A DNA stretch of 64,000 bases from Pinus tabuliformis (taxonomy: Eukaryota > Streptophyta > Pinopsida > Pinales > Pinaceae). Of this stretch, positions 20,753 through 32,160 are shown one piece after another (position 1 is the stretch's first letter; each line of letters starts with the position of its first letter). The notes beneath the pieces were generated by a model. It was given only the letters and a program-made list of their open reading frames with translations, made no database searches and was not told where the DNA came from. The position numbers were made by a program, and so were the translations under genes. The stretch spans positions 642,954,820 to 643,018,819 of the forward strand of contig CM062811.1 of NCBI GenBank assembly GCA_031772625.1. The letters run 5' to 3'.

Positions 20753-22949
20753 TGTTAGCGCTTGAAATTTCACCTCAGGCTGAGAAAGGTAAACCTCAAG
20801 GCAACATCAAACCATTTAGCCTCGTAGCTAGCCCTACGGGGCAGTAGAAGGCTCTCTCCGGTCTATCTCGGTAAAATCTTCAATAGATGAGATGACCAAT
20901 AAGGTAACACTGATATTAGGCTAGTAAACTGATCAAAGAGTTTGATTTGGGATTTTTAGGGTTTTTGGTGGCAAATTGGGGAGATGGTAATTTTGGGTGC
21001 GGGGATTGGACACAGTTTCTGCAGGAGGTTCTTTGGGGCGAGGTAGGAGACAGTATTGATGCCTTTGATTGAGGTGGATGGTCAGGAATGAAAGGTGAGG
21101 AGCTAAAGAGAGCAAACAATAACTTTTAATTCTCTTTAGACAGTAGAAAACATTGAAATTAAACAAACTTAAAAGCAGAGCATGGCAGGCATGAATTCAT
21201 ACTTTAACACTTCATTTGTTTAATGTGAAGAAGTAAAAGAAAGGAAATGATTCACATAACACACTTACAAGCACATTGAGAAACACACCATAAACACATG
21301 AGTCCACAAGAATCCCAAAGAGGACTGCAAAACCCTGGTCTTCCTTAGCCAAAAATTGCAGAAATACAGTGAATAATACAATGAAAGCTTATCCCTCAAG
21401 AGTCCAACCATGAAAATGAGCAAGAGAGTGCATAATATAGATCATATAACCTCTTTCCCTGCCTCTAGGGGTCAAGCTCACTATCCTAGGAGCTGTTTCA
21501 ACCACTTCTAAACTAAGCACTACAAACTAGGCAGTCAAAACAACTTGCCTCTATAAGCTAGGAAACCAATTCATTCATTTAATTTTCACCTTTTTCATGA
21601 ATGAATCTTCTAGAAGAGGTACATAAGTGTAAAAGTGTCATAAAAGTACATTAATTACATCAAAGAGGATAATAATCCACCCCAAAAAGTCAAACAGGGT
21701 CAAACTGCGTTTTTCTGAGCTGTACACTGAAAATTTGGAAAATTTTGCCTGACGGGTCGCGCGCCCCTGGAGCCACTGTTTGGGCACTTGCAGGTGTCAA
21801 AATTGGGCAAGCGTAGGCTTGTTGGAAATTTCTATGAGTCTAATTTCCAACCCAACTGGAATTTTTCAATTTGGAGTTCATTTTCCCTGTCAAAGATCAA
21901 ATCTCCCAAGACTGGTCAAAATGTGCCAAATGAGGCTGCCTCAAGGAAGAATGTTGTTGCAGTCAACTTGTGAATGCCTTCCTCAACCCCAAATTGAGAT
22001 CATGATAGCTCATTTGAAAGATCTTTGTGTCTAGTTATCATTTTACCCATCAAGCAAGTCATTTGGCCAACCAAGCTAGGAGAAAACTTGATTTTCCCAA
22101 GGTCACTTCAGAGGTGCCTTTGATTCTCCTGAGGCAACGGTATTCTTGAAATTTTTCTCAAACCATGACACCTGTGTAAAAAGTGAAGGAGTTTTTTCTT
22201 CTTTGGCATGTTATGGACACAAACCTCTCTCAGTTTTCCAAAATTCATCTTTTATTGCTCTGGAACATCATTTGAGTGCGACTTGTCCCGATGTGTGAAA
22301 CAAGGAATTTTGTCGAAATGAAGCGAAATGAAGGGGATAGGGGACTTCTAAATTCTTGGGGAAATTTTGGGGAGTAGGGAGGGATGTTAGGAAGTAGGGG
22401 AAAGTGGAATCTTAGAGATTGAGTGAGGGGAAGGGGTCCAAAAGGGCAAAACACAGGCCCAGCCTAGAAAATTGCCAAGTTGTAGCTAGAAACTAGGGTT
22501 TATGCAAAAATGAGGAATTTGGGGGATCTCAGTGATAGAAAGTGTTTGATAAGGTACATTAAGGATAGGGGAAGGTGTATGAACATCAGGAAACAATTTT
22601 TGCCAATGATTTGACCGTCCAAGAGAAATTTCCTTCAAAACCCTAGGAGAGGGAAATGAACTTACCTAGGCGCAACTGAAACATGAACAAGGTGTAAAAT
22701 GACTCTTTCGACACTGACATGATAATGAAAACCCTATGAATGATGATAGACTCAGCTGAATAGTGACATAGACTGACATTTGGGCAACTTTAGAAGGAGT
22801 GAAAGCAAACCCTAGACCTAATGCCTAGTGACCAAAAATTTTTGCTTGAAAACTCTTTGAAATGACAAAATTTGACCTTGACATTCTGAGACCACTTTGT
22901 AAGAGCATATTTGATCACTGGAGGAAGGCTGGAAAGACTGACACTAACA
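20753..22949 (-). mobile_element. Solo LTR, 2.2 kb, inserted in Copia B
   Basis: This 2197-bp TGTTAGCGC..CACTAACA unit has a perfect 5-bp TSD GAAAG (20748-20752 and 22950-22954). It has no gene, primer binding site or second LTR. The minus-strand reading is chosen because its end at 20753 carries the same ordered block as the two gene-bearing units: GAGAGAGCC, the hairpin CGTAG-GGCTAG-CTACG (20823-20838), GGTTTG, and TAACA. An A/T-rich likely R region with TCATTGTATTATTCACTG lies about 630 bp from that end. The family is unknown. The autonomous parent is not in this window. Confidence 0.75.
20823..20838 (-). other. GGCTAG hairpin of the solo LTR
   Basis: On the minus strand, CGTAG-GGCTAG-CTACG is a perfect 5-bp stem closed by the loop GGCTAG. 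It is at the position matching the hairpins at 16296-16311 and 26351-26328. Confidence 0.6.
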
Positions 22950-22954
22950 GAAAG

Positions 22955-23090
22955 GATCATGTTTCCGCTGTATATTTCGACAGAGGAGCAAGATGCTAAC
23001 ATTTTGACAAAGGCATTGTCAAAGTGTAAATGCGAGTTCCATAGAGACAAAATCGGGGTGGTAGATAATCCCTTTCTTGTTGAGAGAGAG
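22955..23090 (+). pseudogene. Copia B RNase H C-terminus relic
   Basis: After the right TSD of the solo LTR, Copia B continues with MFPLYISTEEQDANILTKAL and then KIGVVDN, the typical end of Copia RNase H. A purine-rich GAGAGAGAG run, a likely polypurine tract, lies directly before the 3' LTR. Confidence 0.7.
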
Positions 23091-23986
23091 TGTTGAAATA
23101 TAGCAATAAGAATATTCCAATTTAATTTGTCCTTGAATTAAATTGTGAATTAAAATCGAATTTAGTCTTAACAACTACTTGGAAATAATTAATTAATTTA
23201 TTTTAAATTAATTAGTTGGAGAAATTCAAGTTAGAAGTCTTTCTGAAGTCATACAAGAGTTATCCCTTAAATTAAGGAGATAAGATTGAGTTATATTTGA
23301 GTTGTAATTAGTTAACTTAGTTTACTGAGTTAAGTCCAGTTAAATTAGTTCCAAACTATTTGAGGAACTAATAGTGAGTTAACATTCAGTTGATGCATTA
23401 ATGCACTCAACTAGTGGTACTCTGGTTAACTGAAGATTCCCTCATCAGAAACTCATGCATGTCTATTCTGAGAAAGACCCAGTTGAGATTAATGTTCAAG
23501 GACAGTGTACTATCAGTTACATGTGTTTTCTCATGGAGGAAACTCATGCATGCAGTCAAGGATTCATCCTTGAGGATTGCATAGTTTTGAAAGCTTGGTT
23601 TTCCACTTGGTAATAGGATAATCATCCACAAGGAACAACACAAGGTAGTAGGAGCTTGGAGGACAGAGAGGAAGGCTGGAGAGAAGCCAAGATTGCCTAT
23701 GAGCATTTGTGAGGATTGTACTGAGAGTTGCCTAGCTATGAGAGCTAAGGCTTTGTATAATTCCTATGTATTTCCACCATGTATGATAATACAATAGAGT
23801 GGGGTTTTTTAGCTGAGGCTTTCCCCAAAGTATTTTCATGTGTATTGTGCCATTGATTCTTCTTCTTCTGGTAATATTATTCAGCTCGATCTTTAAGCTT
23901 CCGCAAATTGATAGTAGAAGTAGGTTATAGTATTCCGCTTTGATTTATATTGCATTATCGGGTTAAACTATCACAGATTTTCTACA
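23091..23986 (+). repeat. Copia B 3' LTR
   Basis: The 896-bp repeat aligns with 3508-4399 end to end. After it the DNA returns to the LTR of Copia A. Confidence 0.85.
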
Positions 23987-24047
23987 TCCATGAGAAAAAA
24001 CACCGAATGTTTCTTAACATAGGTCTTCAAAAATTTACATCAATAAG

Positions 24048-24290
24048 AAGCTCCAACTTCCATGATTCTCCAACAACCACTGGAAGGAGGCTCCAACCCC
24101 TTGATTTATCATCTTCAACTGAAAGGATGCTCCAATGCCTTGGTTTACCAGCTCCAACTGGAAGGATGCTCCAACTAGAAGGACGCTCCAATTCCATGGT
24201 TTACTAGCTCCAACAAGAAGGGCACTCCAATGCCCTAGTTTTATCGGCTCTAACTAAAAGGATGCTCCAACACCCTGCACGGGCTCCAAA
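24048..24290. repeat. Degenerate tandem repeat, CTCCAAC-GGAAGGATG type
   Basis: About six or seven imperfect units of roughly 35-45 bp share CTCCAACTGGAAGGATGCTCC and a following GG-TTTAC-AGCTC. It lies inside the Copia A LTR segment. Confidence 0.7.
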
Positions 24291-24417
24291 CTGCCCTAGC
24301 ACCACCTTGCCACCTTGAAGTGTTCTTAGGATCCAACCTCAAGGATACTCCCCTCTCCACCTTGCACCACCATGGCACCCTTCAATTCACCACATCGAAC
24401 CAAGTTTTACAATTTTT

Positions 24418-24434
24418 ATATATATATATATATG
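24418..24434. repeat. AT dinucleotide microsatellite
   Basis: A run of eight TA units follows a T-rich stretch. Confidence 0.8.
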
Positions 24435-24519
24435 CTCATCCCTCTATTGAATCAATACACTCAACAATATGTCAAACCACTCTAACATCTCAACCTTGAT
24501 TGGAATGCACACATCAACA

Positions 24520-26058
24520 ATATTCCCACTGTTATTATCGGTAGAGATAGATTCACAATAGGTTTCTAAGATGAAATCGCTGCATACAATGAAACTTCTA
24601 TCCAAACCCTTATAGTATCAATTTCTTTCAAAAACATCCCACACAAGCCAATAACTTTGCTCAAATACTTTTGACAAACACTAGCATCAATAGTATATGT
24701 TTTAATATAGTACTAGCAACCCACATATATTTCTTTACCTCTTTTGAATAAATAAATACATACATCTTCTCTACCCATAACACAAGTACTTCCAAACCCT
24801 AACAATAAAAAATGTCAACAAATTGCCACACATATTTTGTCAAAGATTAAGTCATCTATTTCTTTTTGTTGTTGTTAACAACGAAAATGTACCAATGCAA
24901 TAGATATAAAACTCTATTTCCTAATAAACCTAAGCAAGGTCGACTAAGCAAGTAAACTTAGAATTCTAATTACTAATATTGTAAAACACCATCTCCTAAC
25001 CCCACCCCACAACACATAATAGAAGGAGGTGGTTACTAAGCCGACCCAAGATCCAAGGTAGCGTTATGGAAATGAGATCTAAAAAGTTCGATCATTTCCA
25101 ACTTAATCAAAACCTTGAATAGATAACATAGTTGAGTTTGTCTCATCGAGATGATTCCAACGTGTTGTTAGGACTACAACAACCTCATTTGATTGCTTTA
25201 TTTTGAAAAAAGGAAAGAAAAGAAAATGAGGACCCTATAAATATTTTTATCTTTGTCTTGTAATTTTTCCCGTTTAGAAATAATAAAAACTTGAAGAAAT
25301 ATAAAACAAAGTCAGAAGGTTGGAGGATAGAACACTTTGTTTGAAATACTTGTTCCAATTTCCTGACCTCTGATCCTCCCAACCATCTAAGAGTCGAGGT
25401 TAGAGAATTTCCTTTAAAATATTTTCTATTAATAAATCCTAACCTCTGACTGTCCGAACTCCTTGACTATCTGACTCGTCCGACTATCTTGGAGTTGGGG
25501 GTCGAAATGATTTTGCTCAAAACTTTTATAATCACGACTCCCGATCTCCGACTACCGTCTACATCTATTTTCATTTTCTCTTGATTTTGTTTTATTTTCT
25601 TATTTATTTTATTTTAATAAAATAACATTGGAGGTGGGGAAGTTGATAACTTAAGTTACAAAGAAAACTCTCGACTATTCGACCACTGACTAAATAATGC
25701 CTCATTCTGCGAGCAGTTTAAACAATTGGATGTCATTTATGGTTAAATGCATATTAATGAACCAGTTCATGTTTTTTTTTCGGTTTTATCAATTCTACAT
25801 CATGCATCATTAATTCGCCATGATTCCTAGTCGGAATTTGTTAAAAACCAAAAAATTAGTTTTTTGTGTTAAAATTCTTCAACTTATATGAACAAAGTTT
25901 CTCATTTGCTATGAAAGAGACTATGAAACTCCTTTAAAAAATTGCTAGTTACTGGTTAGTATTAAGCCTATTTTTAAGTTTAAGCTTAAAATGCTCAGTT
26001 TCTTTAATGAATTTCATTTCCCATCTCTTTTTTTGCTCTCTTCTTACAAGTGGTTTTA
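24520..26058. other. No gene seen; AT-rich spacer
   Basis: No frame here shows family motifs. The stretch at 25300-25560 is rich in short GA/TC words (GACTCTCGA, TCCGACTATC) but gives no clear repeat unit. I cannot assign it. Confidence 0.5.
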
Positions 26059-26259
26059 AAATGGGTAAAATAGGAAAAAACAGGGTCTTCTAGGAAAGAA
26101 ATTCAAGGGGTTAAAATGAAAATGCTGCGGATATCTCAAGTATTGAAGATACAAGTTTCAATCCATCATTCATCTCATATACTACTTACAAAACACGAGA
26201 TGCAGGTAAGCATTCTTGGGAAGAAATATTTACTTTCTTTGAAGAAAAGAAGTGGATAG

Positions 26260-26385
26260 TGTTATCACTCAAGTTGTCCTTAAGCTCCAGAAAGGATACG
26301 GCCGAGGTAACCACAAACCAACTTTGGACTGCAGGTTCTAGCCCACCTGCAGTCAGAGAGGGCTCTCTCTTTGTGATTTAGCTTT
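26260..26385 (-). other. Conserved 3'-terminal block with GGCTAG hairpin, copy 2
   Basis: On the minus strand this reads AGAGAGAGCCCTCTCTG, then an 8-bp stem CTGCAGGT/ACCTGCAG around the loop GGGCTAGA (26351-26328), then GGTTTGTGGTTACCTCGGCC, and finally GTGATAACA at the terminus. Confidence 0.65.
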
Positions 26386-27080
26386 ATTGATGATGATTTT
26401 AGGCTATCTATTGAGTTCAAGGGTTTTGTGTAAGTTTGGTGGGAAGGATAATGCTTTAAGTAGAGAGGCAAGGCATAATGTGGTAAATTTCAAACCATTG
26501 GGCATGGAGTCATGGAGTAAGACTGCTGGTGCGTTTTCTTGGTCACAAGAAAGATGAGGAGCAAGGTAGCTGCTCAATGAAACAACTTTTGAGCTTAAAG
26601 GGATGAAAGAGGGCTAAGGAGTGAGAGGCAACAAAGAATCTCTCAAACAGGTTAGCAGAAAGAAGATGAATGAACTCTATCTGGGAGCAGCTAAGAATTC
26701 CTAGATGACAGTCATTCATATGTGAAGTAGATCAAACATGAGCCATAGCAGTATTCATATTTATGTCTAGATCAAGAAGAAAAACATTAAGAAGCCACAG
26801 AACATGGGCATAGAGTGCAGCAAAGCAAATTCTATACCAATCCTATGTTATGTGACTTGAGCATATATGAAAATGAAATAACAGAGGTAGGGAACACTTA
26901 TTGTATCATATTTCAGCACAAGAATTCCTCATTTAACTCTTCAGAAACATCAACAACACATCAACAGTCCATTCTCCAAGCTTGTATACAGTCTTTGATT
27001 ATAGAAAAATATCAGAAATACAATGCGAGTCTCTCCTAGATACATAAGCCGACCAACCCCTTTGACAATGCAGGAGGTAG

Positions 27081-27088
27081 TATTTATA
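27081..27088 (-). promoter_or_regulatory. TATA box in the LTR-like tail, copy 2
   Basis: The minus strand reads TTTTGTATAAATACTACCTCC, matching the motif of copy 1 at the same relative place about 820 bp before the unit's end. Confidence 0.5.
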
Positions 27089-27411
27089 CAAAAGAAGAAG
27101 ATACAAAAATATCTAGAGTATGAGTCATCAGCTCATAACTTCTTTACCAACTCCTAAGGAGAGGTTGATGAGAAAGTAAATGCTGAAATAAATATAAATG
27201 CAACAGCTGTTCTTTTCTGCCAGTGAATGTTGACTATTGAGTTGATTTAAGTCAGTTGGGACTGTGCTTTGGAAAATCCGCACTTTCTGGGCTTGCTGTC
27301 CTAGTGCATTGCTTTGTCACTGCTTTAACTTGCTCTGTCATGTGCTCTCGTGCCTTACCCTGTGCTTGTTGATGACCTGTAGCTTGATCAAAAAATAATT
27401 AATCAACCAAA

Positions 27412-28860
27412 TCACCTGAGCAATAATTCCTTTATCCCTCTCCACCAGTCCTCAGTTGGTAACTGATGCCGTTGTATCTTTATCAATGTTTCCTCAGCTT
27501 CTGTGTATCTATGGAAGGTGGGTTGGAATTCGAACAGGTGATTTATCTCATGTGAAATGTAGAATAGATTTTCTAATTTATCAAAAACACTCTGTCCTGA
27601 TGGAGGCCCTGTTCCTTCTGAAGTGCTGGAGGAAGACGTGATCTGGTTTGCAGCAAAATTATTGACTCTGTTAGCATAAAGGTCGTGTGCCAGTAGTCTT
27701 CCGGCACTGGTTAACAGACTTGGCAGGCCTCTGCTATGTAATGCCATGATTTTTGCCTTGAACTCATCTACCTCTGCTTGCATCTCTTGGCATTTTCTGT
27801 CCAATGCCTGCACAAAGTTCCTAAGGGTTAACACCTTTTTTATTAGCAAGATAGTTTCAGTCCTGTTACTGATTCCTAATGCTGCCAGCTGCCCTTTGGT
27901 GCGAGTATTCAAGAATTGGATCATTCTATTTGCTTCCTCGGGCATATTTCTCAAAGATGCTCTAGCCTTTTGGTTTTCAAACTGAGCCAAATTTATCAAC
28001 TCCATTTGCTCGTGAATGGTTTCAATGGATTGCCATTGGTCTGTAATGGATTGGCCGATTTTGGCCCATAGAATTTTCTTTATATCAGCTAGAGTTCTAT
28101 CAAAAGTGAGCTCTTTCTCTAGCTCCTTTATTCTTTTTTCTAAGGCTTTGACCTCTCTTGTCTTCTCAGCTACCTCCTGCTTTGATTTATCATATTTTGT
28201 CTCAATTGTAGCCAGCTTTTCCTTGATTTGTCTCAACTCTGTCATTTGCAATTCCAGAGCTTCTATTTCCTTCATCATATTGTCCATTTTTAAGCTGGTA
28301 TCTTTATCTGTAGGTGTTGAGGTAGTTGCTGTAGTTGGTGCTGAACTTGTGGTACCTGTTTCTGCTACTGGAGTAATAAGAGGGACTGTTGTACTGGCTA
28401 TGGGAGGAGCGGCTGTGAGAGTCTGAGCTGTTTGAATTGGCTGAGAGGTCAACTCTCCCTGTCTTCCCTGTAATGCTGCCTCCAAGGCACTCTCTGTTTC
28501 AACCAACCTTTTATGCAAGGTCATGAGTAAAGCTACCACATCCTTTTCTTCTTTCTCTTGAGCTACCTCTGTAGTCTGAGGATGCAACGTAGATGACAGC
28601 ATGATTTGTTTCCTAAGGGCAGCTATGTCTTCATCCCTCTTTTTTAATAGAGCTTGCACACCCTTGGGATTGGAGGGATCATGTCCCATCTCTATGATAA
28701 TTTCCTCCAAGGACTTGATTCTATTGTCCTTGGCCTGCGATGAAGCCTTTTCCAACTCAAGTTGGGTAGCAGTGTTGTGCAAAGAGTTTTGCAATTTGTG
28801 GGCTAACAATGTTTTATATGCTAGAGTAGAATATAGCATTTCCCCTGTCTGCTTATGCAA
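27412..28860 (-). pseudogene. Unknown gene of the unit, coiled-coil part, copy 2
   Basis: About 480 codons align with the coiled-coil part of copy 1. They include a helical start (KQTGEMLYSTLAYKTLLAHK), SSQAKDNRIKSLEEIIIEMG, a Thr/Ala/Pro-rich break (28440-28310), heptad helices (EIEALELQMTELRQIKEKL, KEVAEKTREVKALEKRIKEL-like), then PSGQSVFDKLENLFYISHEI and the end TEDWWRGIKELLLR. The break region differs in sequence from copy 1 but keeps its composition, which suits a flexible linker. The likely role is oligomerisation. No enzymatic motif is seen. Confidence 0.65.
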
Positions 28861-28866
28861 TTCAAT

Positions 28867-31086
28867 CTAGTCCATAGGATGCATATCCTTGGCAAACACT
28901 TCCAGATTGGTTCTAATGTAATCAGCAGCTGATTGGGGTTGCTGAGTTGTAGGCCTGAAGTGACCAAGGGTCATCTTCCCTTCTTGGATGTCATAGGCCG
29001 CCATTAGTCTTTGCTGATTGGTGGGAGCCATCCTTATTAACTGATTATACAGTTGGATTCTCACTGGCTCATTCCTAGCCTTGATATCAGTAAATGCTTT
29101 TTTGATGTCAGGGCCCTGTCGGCTCTGTTGCCTGGTGGATGATACTTCCACGCCACGCTGTCTCTCATGCTCCTGCTGAAATGAGCTGGCCGATGTCTCC
29201 ATGCTAGGAGGAACCTGCTGTTCTGTGGGCGCCTCTGGCATTTCTTCTTCTGAAAAAGGATTTAACCTTTGTCTCTTCTCTCCTTGCTGCTCTGTGGATG
29301 TGCCTGGAGGTGTTTCTTGCTGTCTATCCCTTTTCTTTGATCTTTCTTCATTGAGAGGTGTCTGCAACACTGGAATTTCTGTCACCTTTGTTTGTGTAGA
29401 AAAGTCTTGCCCCTGACTTTGCTCATCAGTAAAGGCTGGTTGGTCTGCCATTATCTCTTGTTGTCCCAAATTGTGTACTTGCCCTTCTGAATGCTGCACC
29501 TTTTTACCTTTGTCTGTTGCTGTTGGTGGGACAGTTTCTTGGGCTGGTTGTTGGGGGGCCGTGGCAGATGAGGTGCCTTCTCCAAGGTGCCGAGGAGCTG
29601 TAAAGAACACCTGTCCAAAAGATTCCAAGTCAACTGCTTTTTCAAGGTTTTTCATTGCTTTTTCTGCTATTTCTTCCTCAGACAGTTCTTCAACTAGTGT
29701 GCCCTTTACCCATTCTTGCTGGTTGGCAAATTGTTCAATTTGGGGGATATCACAGTGTTCATATGATGCAAGTCTGTACTTGACTCTTCTAAGGCTTATA
29801 AAGTGATTGGGGTCATATGGTGCCCAATAAAAACTTGTTTTCAAAAAAAAAAAGTCTTTCAACATCTTGTCTGCCTCCTTCCAGGCTTCTTCTCTTTTAT
29901 TGAAAATAAATGGGCCCAATTGATGTCTGATTTTCAGCTGTGCCTTTTTTCTTTTGCCATAGAAATGGATCATATCTGCATTACCAAATTGTCGAAAGTA
30001 TTCCAAGGCAAAGAGTCTCATGGGGACATATTTGGGCAGTCTGTAAGGGGCCAACTCACACCCATAAATCCTGATTACTGTGTGGTTTTGATAAAAATAC
30101 CAGTCTCCAATACTGTAGGTTTTGGAAAGTTGCAGGATCTTTTGCATTTCATCAGTGAGTCTAGGGAGAGGAGTGCTCACCAGTAAGGAAGAAGCTGGGT
30201 ATATAAATAGGTCAATGAACTCACAGTAGGTGTATGGAGAGTAATAGATATGGTGGCAGACTGATGACCAGAATATTACAGACCTTTGCTTCCCCTTAGC
30301 ATCCAATTTTCTGAGGAAGACTGGGAAACTATCAGGCTGATAGTACAGCAGCAAATGATATATATAGGAGGTATATTTGAACACCCTTTCTCTCTCCAGG
30401 TTCATGAATTGCTCATGAATTTTGTCAGCTATGAAGGTAGCATAATCATACTGGACAACGGGGGGCTGCCCTGGAGTAAACATGGATAGCATTACCAAGA
30501 TTACCTCATCAACAAACTCACTGGTATTGAATCCTAAGATGCAGGATATCATGTCTACTAGCAGTCTCCCTGTTTCATTGAACCAGACATGTAGATAAGG
30601 AGGAGGTTGCCGGGGCTGGTAATCTGGGAGCATGAATAATTGGCCAATCCTCGTGACCTCTGAGCTGGGCAGTTTGGTACCTTGGTTAAGTAGAAAATTC
30701 ATAGAAAGGGGCACCAGAGGCTTAGTTGGCTCAAAGCTTAGCATCTCATTTATGGATTGAGGAGTGATGTGAAACAAAACAGTTCCAGATGGAGCCAAAA
30801 CTGCTCTTTGAGTGGGTTCATAGTGTTCACAACACTGATGGATGAGGTCTGGGAATACATTCACTTGTGGAAGATAATAGATGGGCAAGTTGGACTCCCA
30901 GATACCTATGTCATCAGTACCACTTCTGTGTTTCCTCCTTAGCTCACAAAAGGTTTCAATGTGATATTTGTTGCTTATTTCAACTGTTTCCTTCATTTGA
31001 TAATCCCTGTCAGCAAGGGGCAGCCATTCCAAGTCCCTATGTGGAGCATTTAGTGGTGCAATGTTGAGGGCAACTGGGGTCTCCAT
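28867..31086 (-). pseudogene. Unknown gene of the unit, globular part and linker, copy 2
   Basis: The ATG at 31086 (METPVALNIAPLNAPHRD) is the natural start. Copy 1 has an equivalent Met in MEALAALNIAPLNAPH. About 500 codons form the conserved globular part. A linker of some 150 residues rich in Gln, Pro, Thr and Glu follows (QPAQETVPPTATDKG, PPGTSTEQQGEKRQ), then the basic helical block shared with copy 1 (VEVSSTRQQSRQGPDIKK, QPQSAADYI). Conserved blocks and spacing match copy 1 across many amino-acid replacements. This suggests the protein was under selection when the units were active. Confidence 0.65.
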
Positions 31087-31735
31087 GTTTCGACAATGAC
31101 TAGAGTTGGATTAGGCCAGTGCTTCAGCAAAAAATGGAATTCTGATAATGCTACTCTGGGCCAGGAATTCAGAGTTTTAGGCTTTCTGCAGAGATGCTTT
31201 TGATGAGCAAAACTTCATGAAATGAAGACTGTGCAAGGTTGTGCAACAGTACACTGAAAGGGAGACAAACAGAGGGCTTTAGCAGACTGTCTTCAGCGGT
31301 TCTGCGGACAAATTGGAGCTGGATTTTGAGTTAAATGGAACTTTATCAGTGGACAACCGAGTTTCCAGGATTTGGTCATAAAACAGGTTATACAGTAGAG
31401 CAGAGAGGAAAGTGTGGTGAATGCCAATGGGTTTCAAGTGAGTTTTTAGGTGTAATGGCAATTTTTGCAGAGAAAGTATAAAAAACAGGGTTACGGGCGT
31501 TTCTTCGGGTAAATACCTGGATTTAAGGCGCCGGTAGCGGATGAGCAGGTGCAATGGAGAGCAATGGCGACAAATTTGCAGGCGGCAGCACCTTGTTTGA
31601 TCGAATTTTGCACTTGGGCGGAAAAACAACGTAAAATAGCATGCAGAGAGCTCCCACAACTGAGCAGTGAAAATGACATAAAACGGTCGATTTGCGCGTT
31701 TTTATGAAAATTTGGCATTTTTGGCGCTTTTTTAC

Positions 31736-32160
31736 TATGACGTCAGCATGACGTCATCGGCGGGCTGGGTACGGAGGGTGACGTGGCAGTCGACTGGGCC
31801 GATGACGTGGTGATGACACGGTGGCAGGGCGCGGGCACAAAGGGGTTGAGGTGGCGGCAACGTGGCACAACAGCGGAGGCAAGGAGATGACGTCACAAGG
31901 GAAGATGCGGCGCGTGTACAAAAGGCAGAAAACGGTTTCATCGGACCGCTTTCTGTACGGGAGCGGTATCCGTCAGAGCCCTCTCGATACAATCAGAAGC
32001 GGCCGCATGTCTTCTGTACGGGGAGAAAACCGCTGCAATATCGGAAGCTAACGTCCGGACGCGGGGGGCGCTCCGAAATCGGCGAGAGCCGTCGGATGGG
32101 GAGGGCCCGATCCGACGGTGGACGGAACAGCGATTAGACGGGAGGTTAACGTGCGGGCCC
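31736..32160 (-). promoter_or_regulatory. GC-rich region with many ACGT (bZIP-type) motifs, copy 2
   Basis: CpG-rich DNA lies 650-1075 bp upstream of the gene start. Motifs include TGACGTCA at 31738-31745 and 31749-31756, GTGACGTGG near 31779, ATGACGTGG near 31802 and ATGACGTCAC near 31887. These are palindromic or G-box-like bZIP sites. The surrounding unit is AT-rich, so the contrast is sharp, and copy 1 shares it. Confidence 0.6.

Larger units (their letters stand above)
3508..23986 (+). mobile_element. Copia B: old Ty1/Copia element hosting a LINE and a solo LTR
   Basis: Two LTRs of about 0.89 kb flank this element. Both begin TGTTGAAATAT and end TTTTCTACA. The TSD is TCCAG on the left and TCCAT on the right (4 of 5 bases). 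Its own content, after subtracting insertions, is a primer binding site, gag, the zinc knuckle, GAG-pre-integrase, integrase core, a small remnant of reverse transcriptase and the very end of RNase H. It is clearly broken, with many breaks and an incomplete pol. By eye the LTRs differ at roughly 5-6% of positions, so it is old. It sits inside the LTR of Copia A and holds the LINE (in gag) and a solo LTR (in pol). Confidence 0.85.
23992..24519 (-). repeat. Copia A LTR, second part, with internal tandem repeat
   Basis: This continues the LTR split at 3507. It likely ends at ACATCAACA (24511-24519), which pairs with the TGTTG start at 3339. The end is assigned by its TG..CA form only, since no second copy could be aligned. 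Confidence 0.45.

Noticed and set aside
28867-31086. Ordinary host paralogue pair for the unknown genes at 11.5-15.2 kb and 27.4-31.1 kb
   Set aside because: Both genes sit inside units with matching ends and separate TSDs, one of them within a LINE, so they moved as mobile units.
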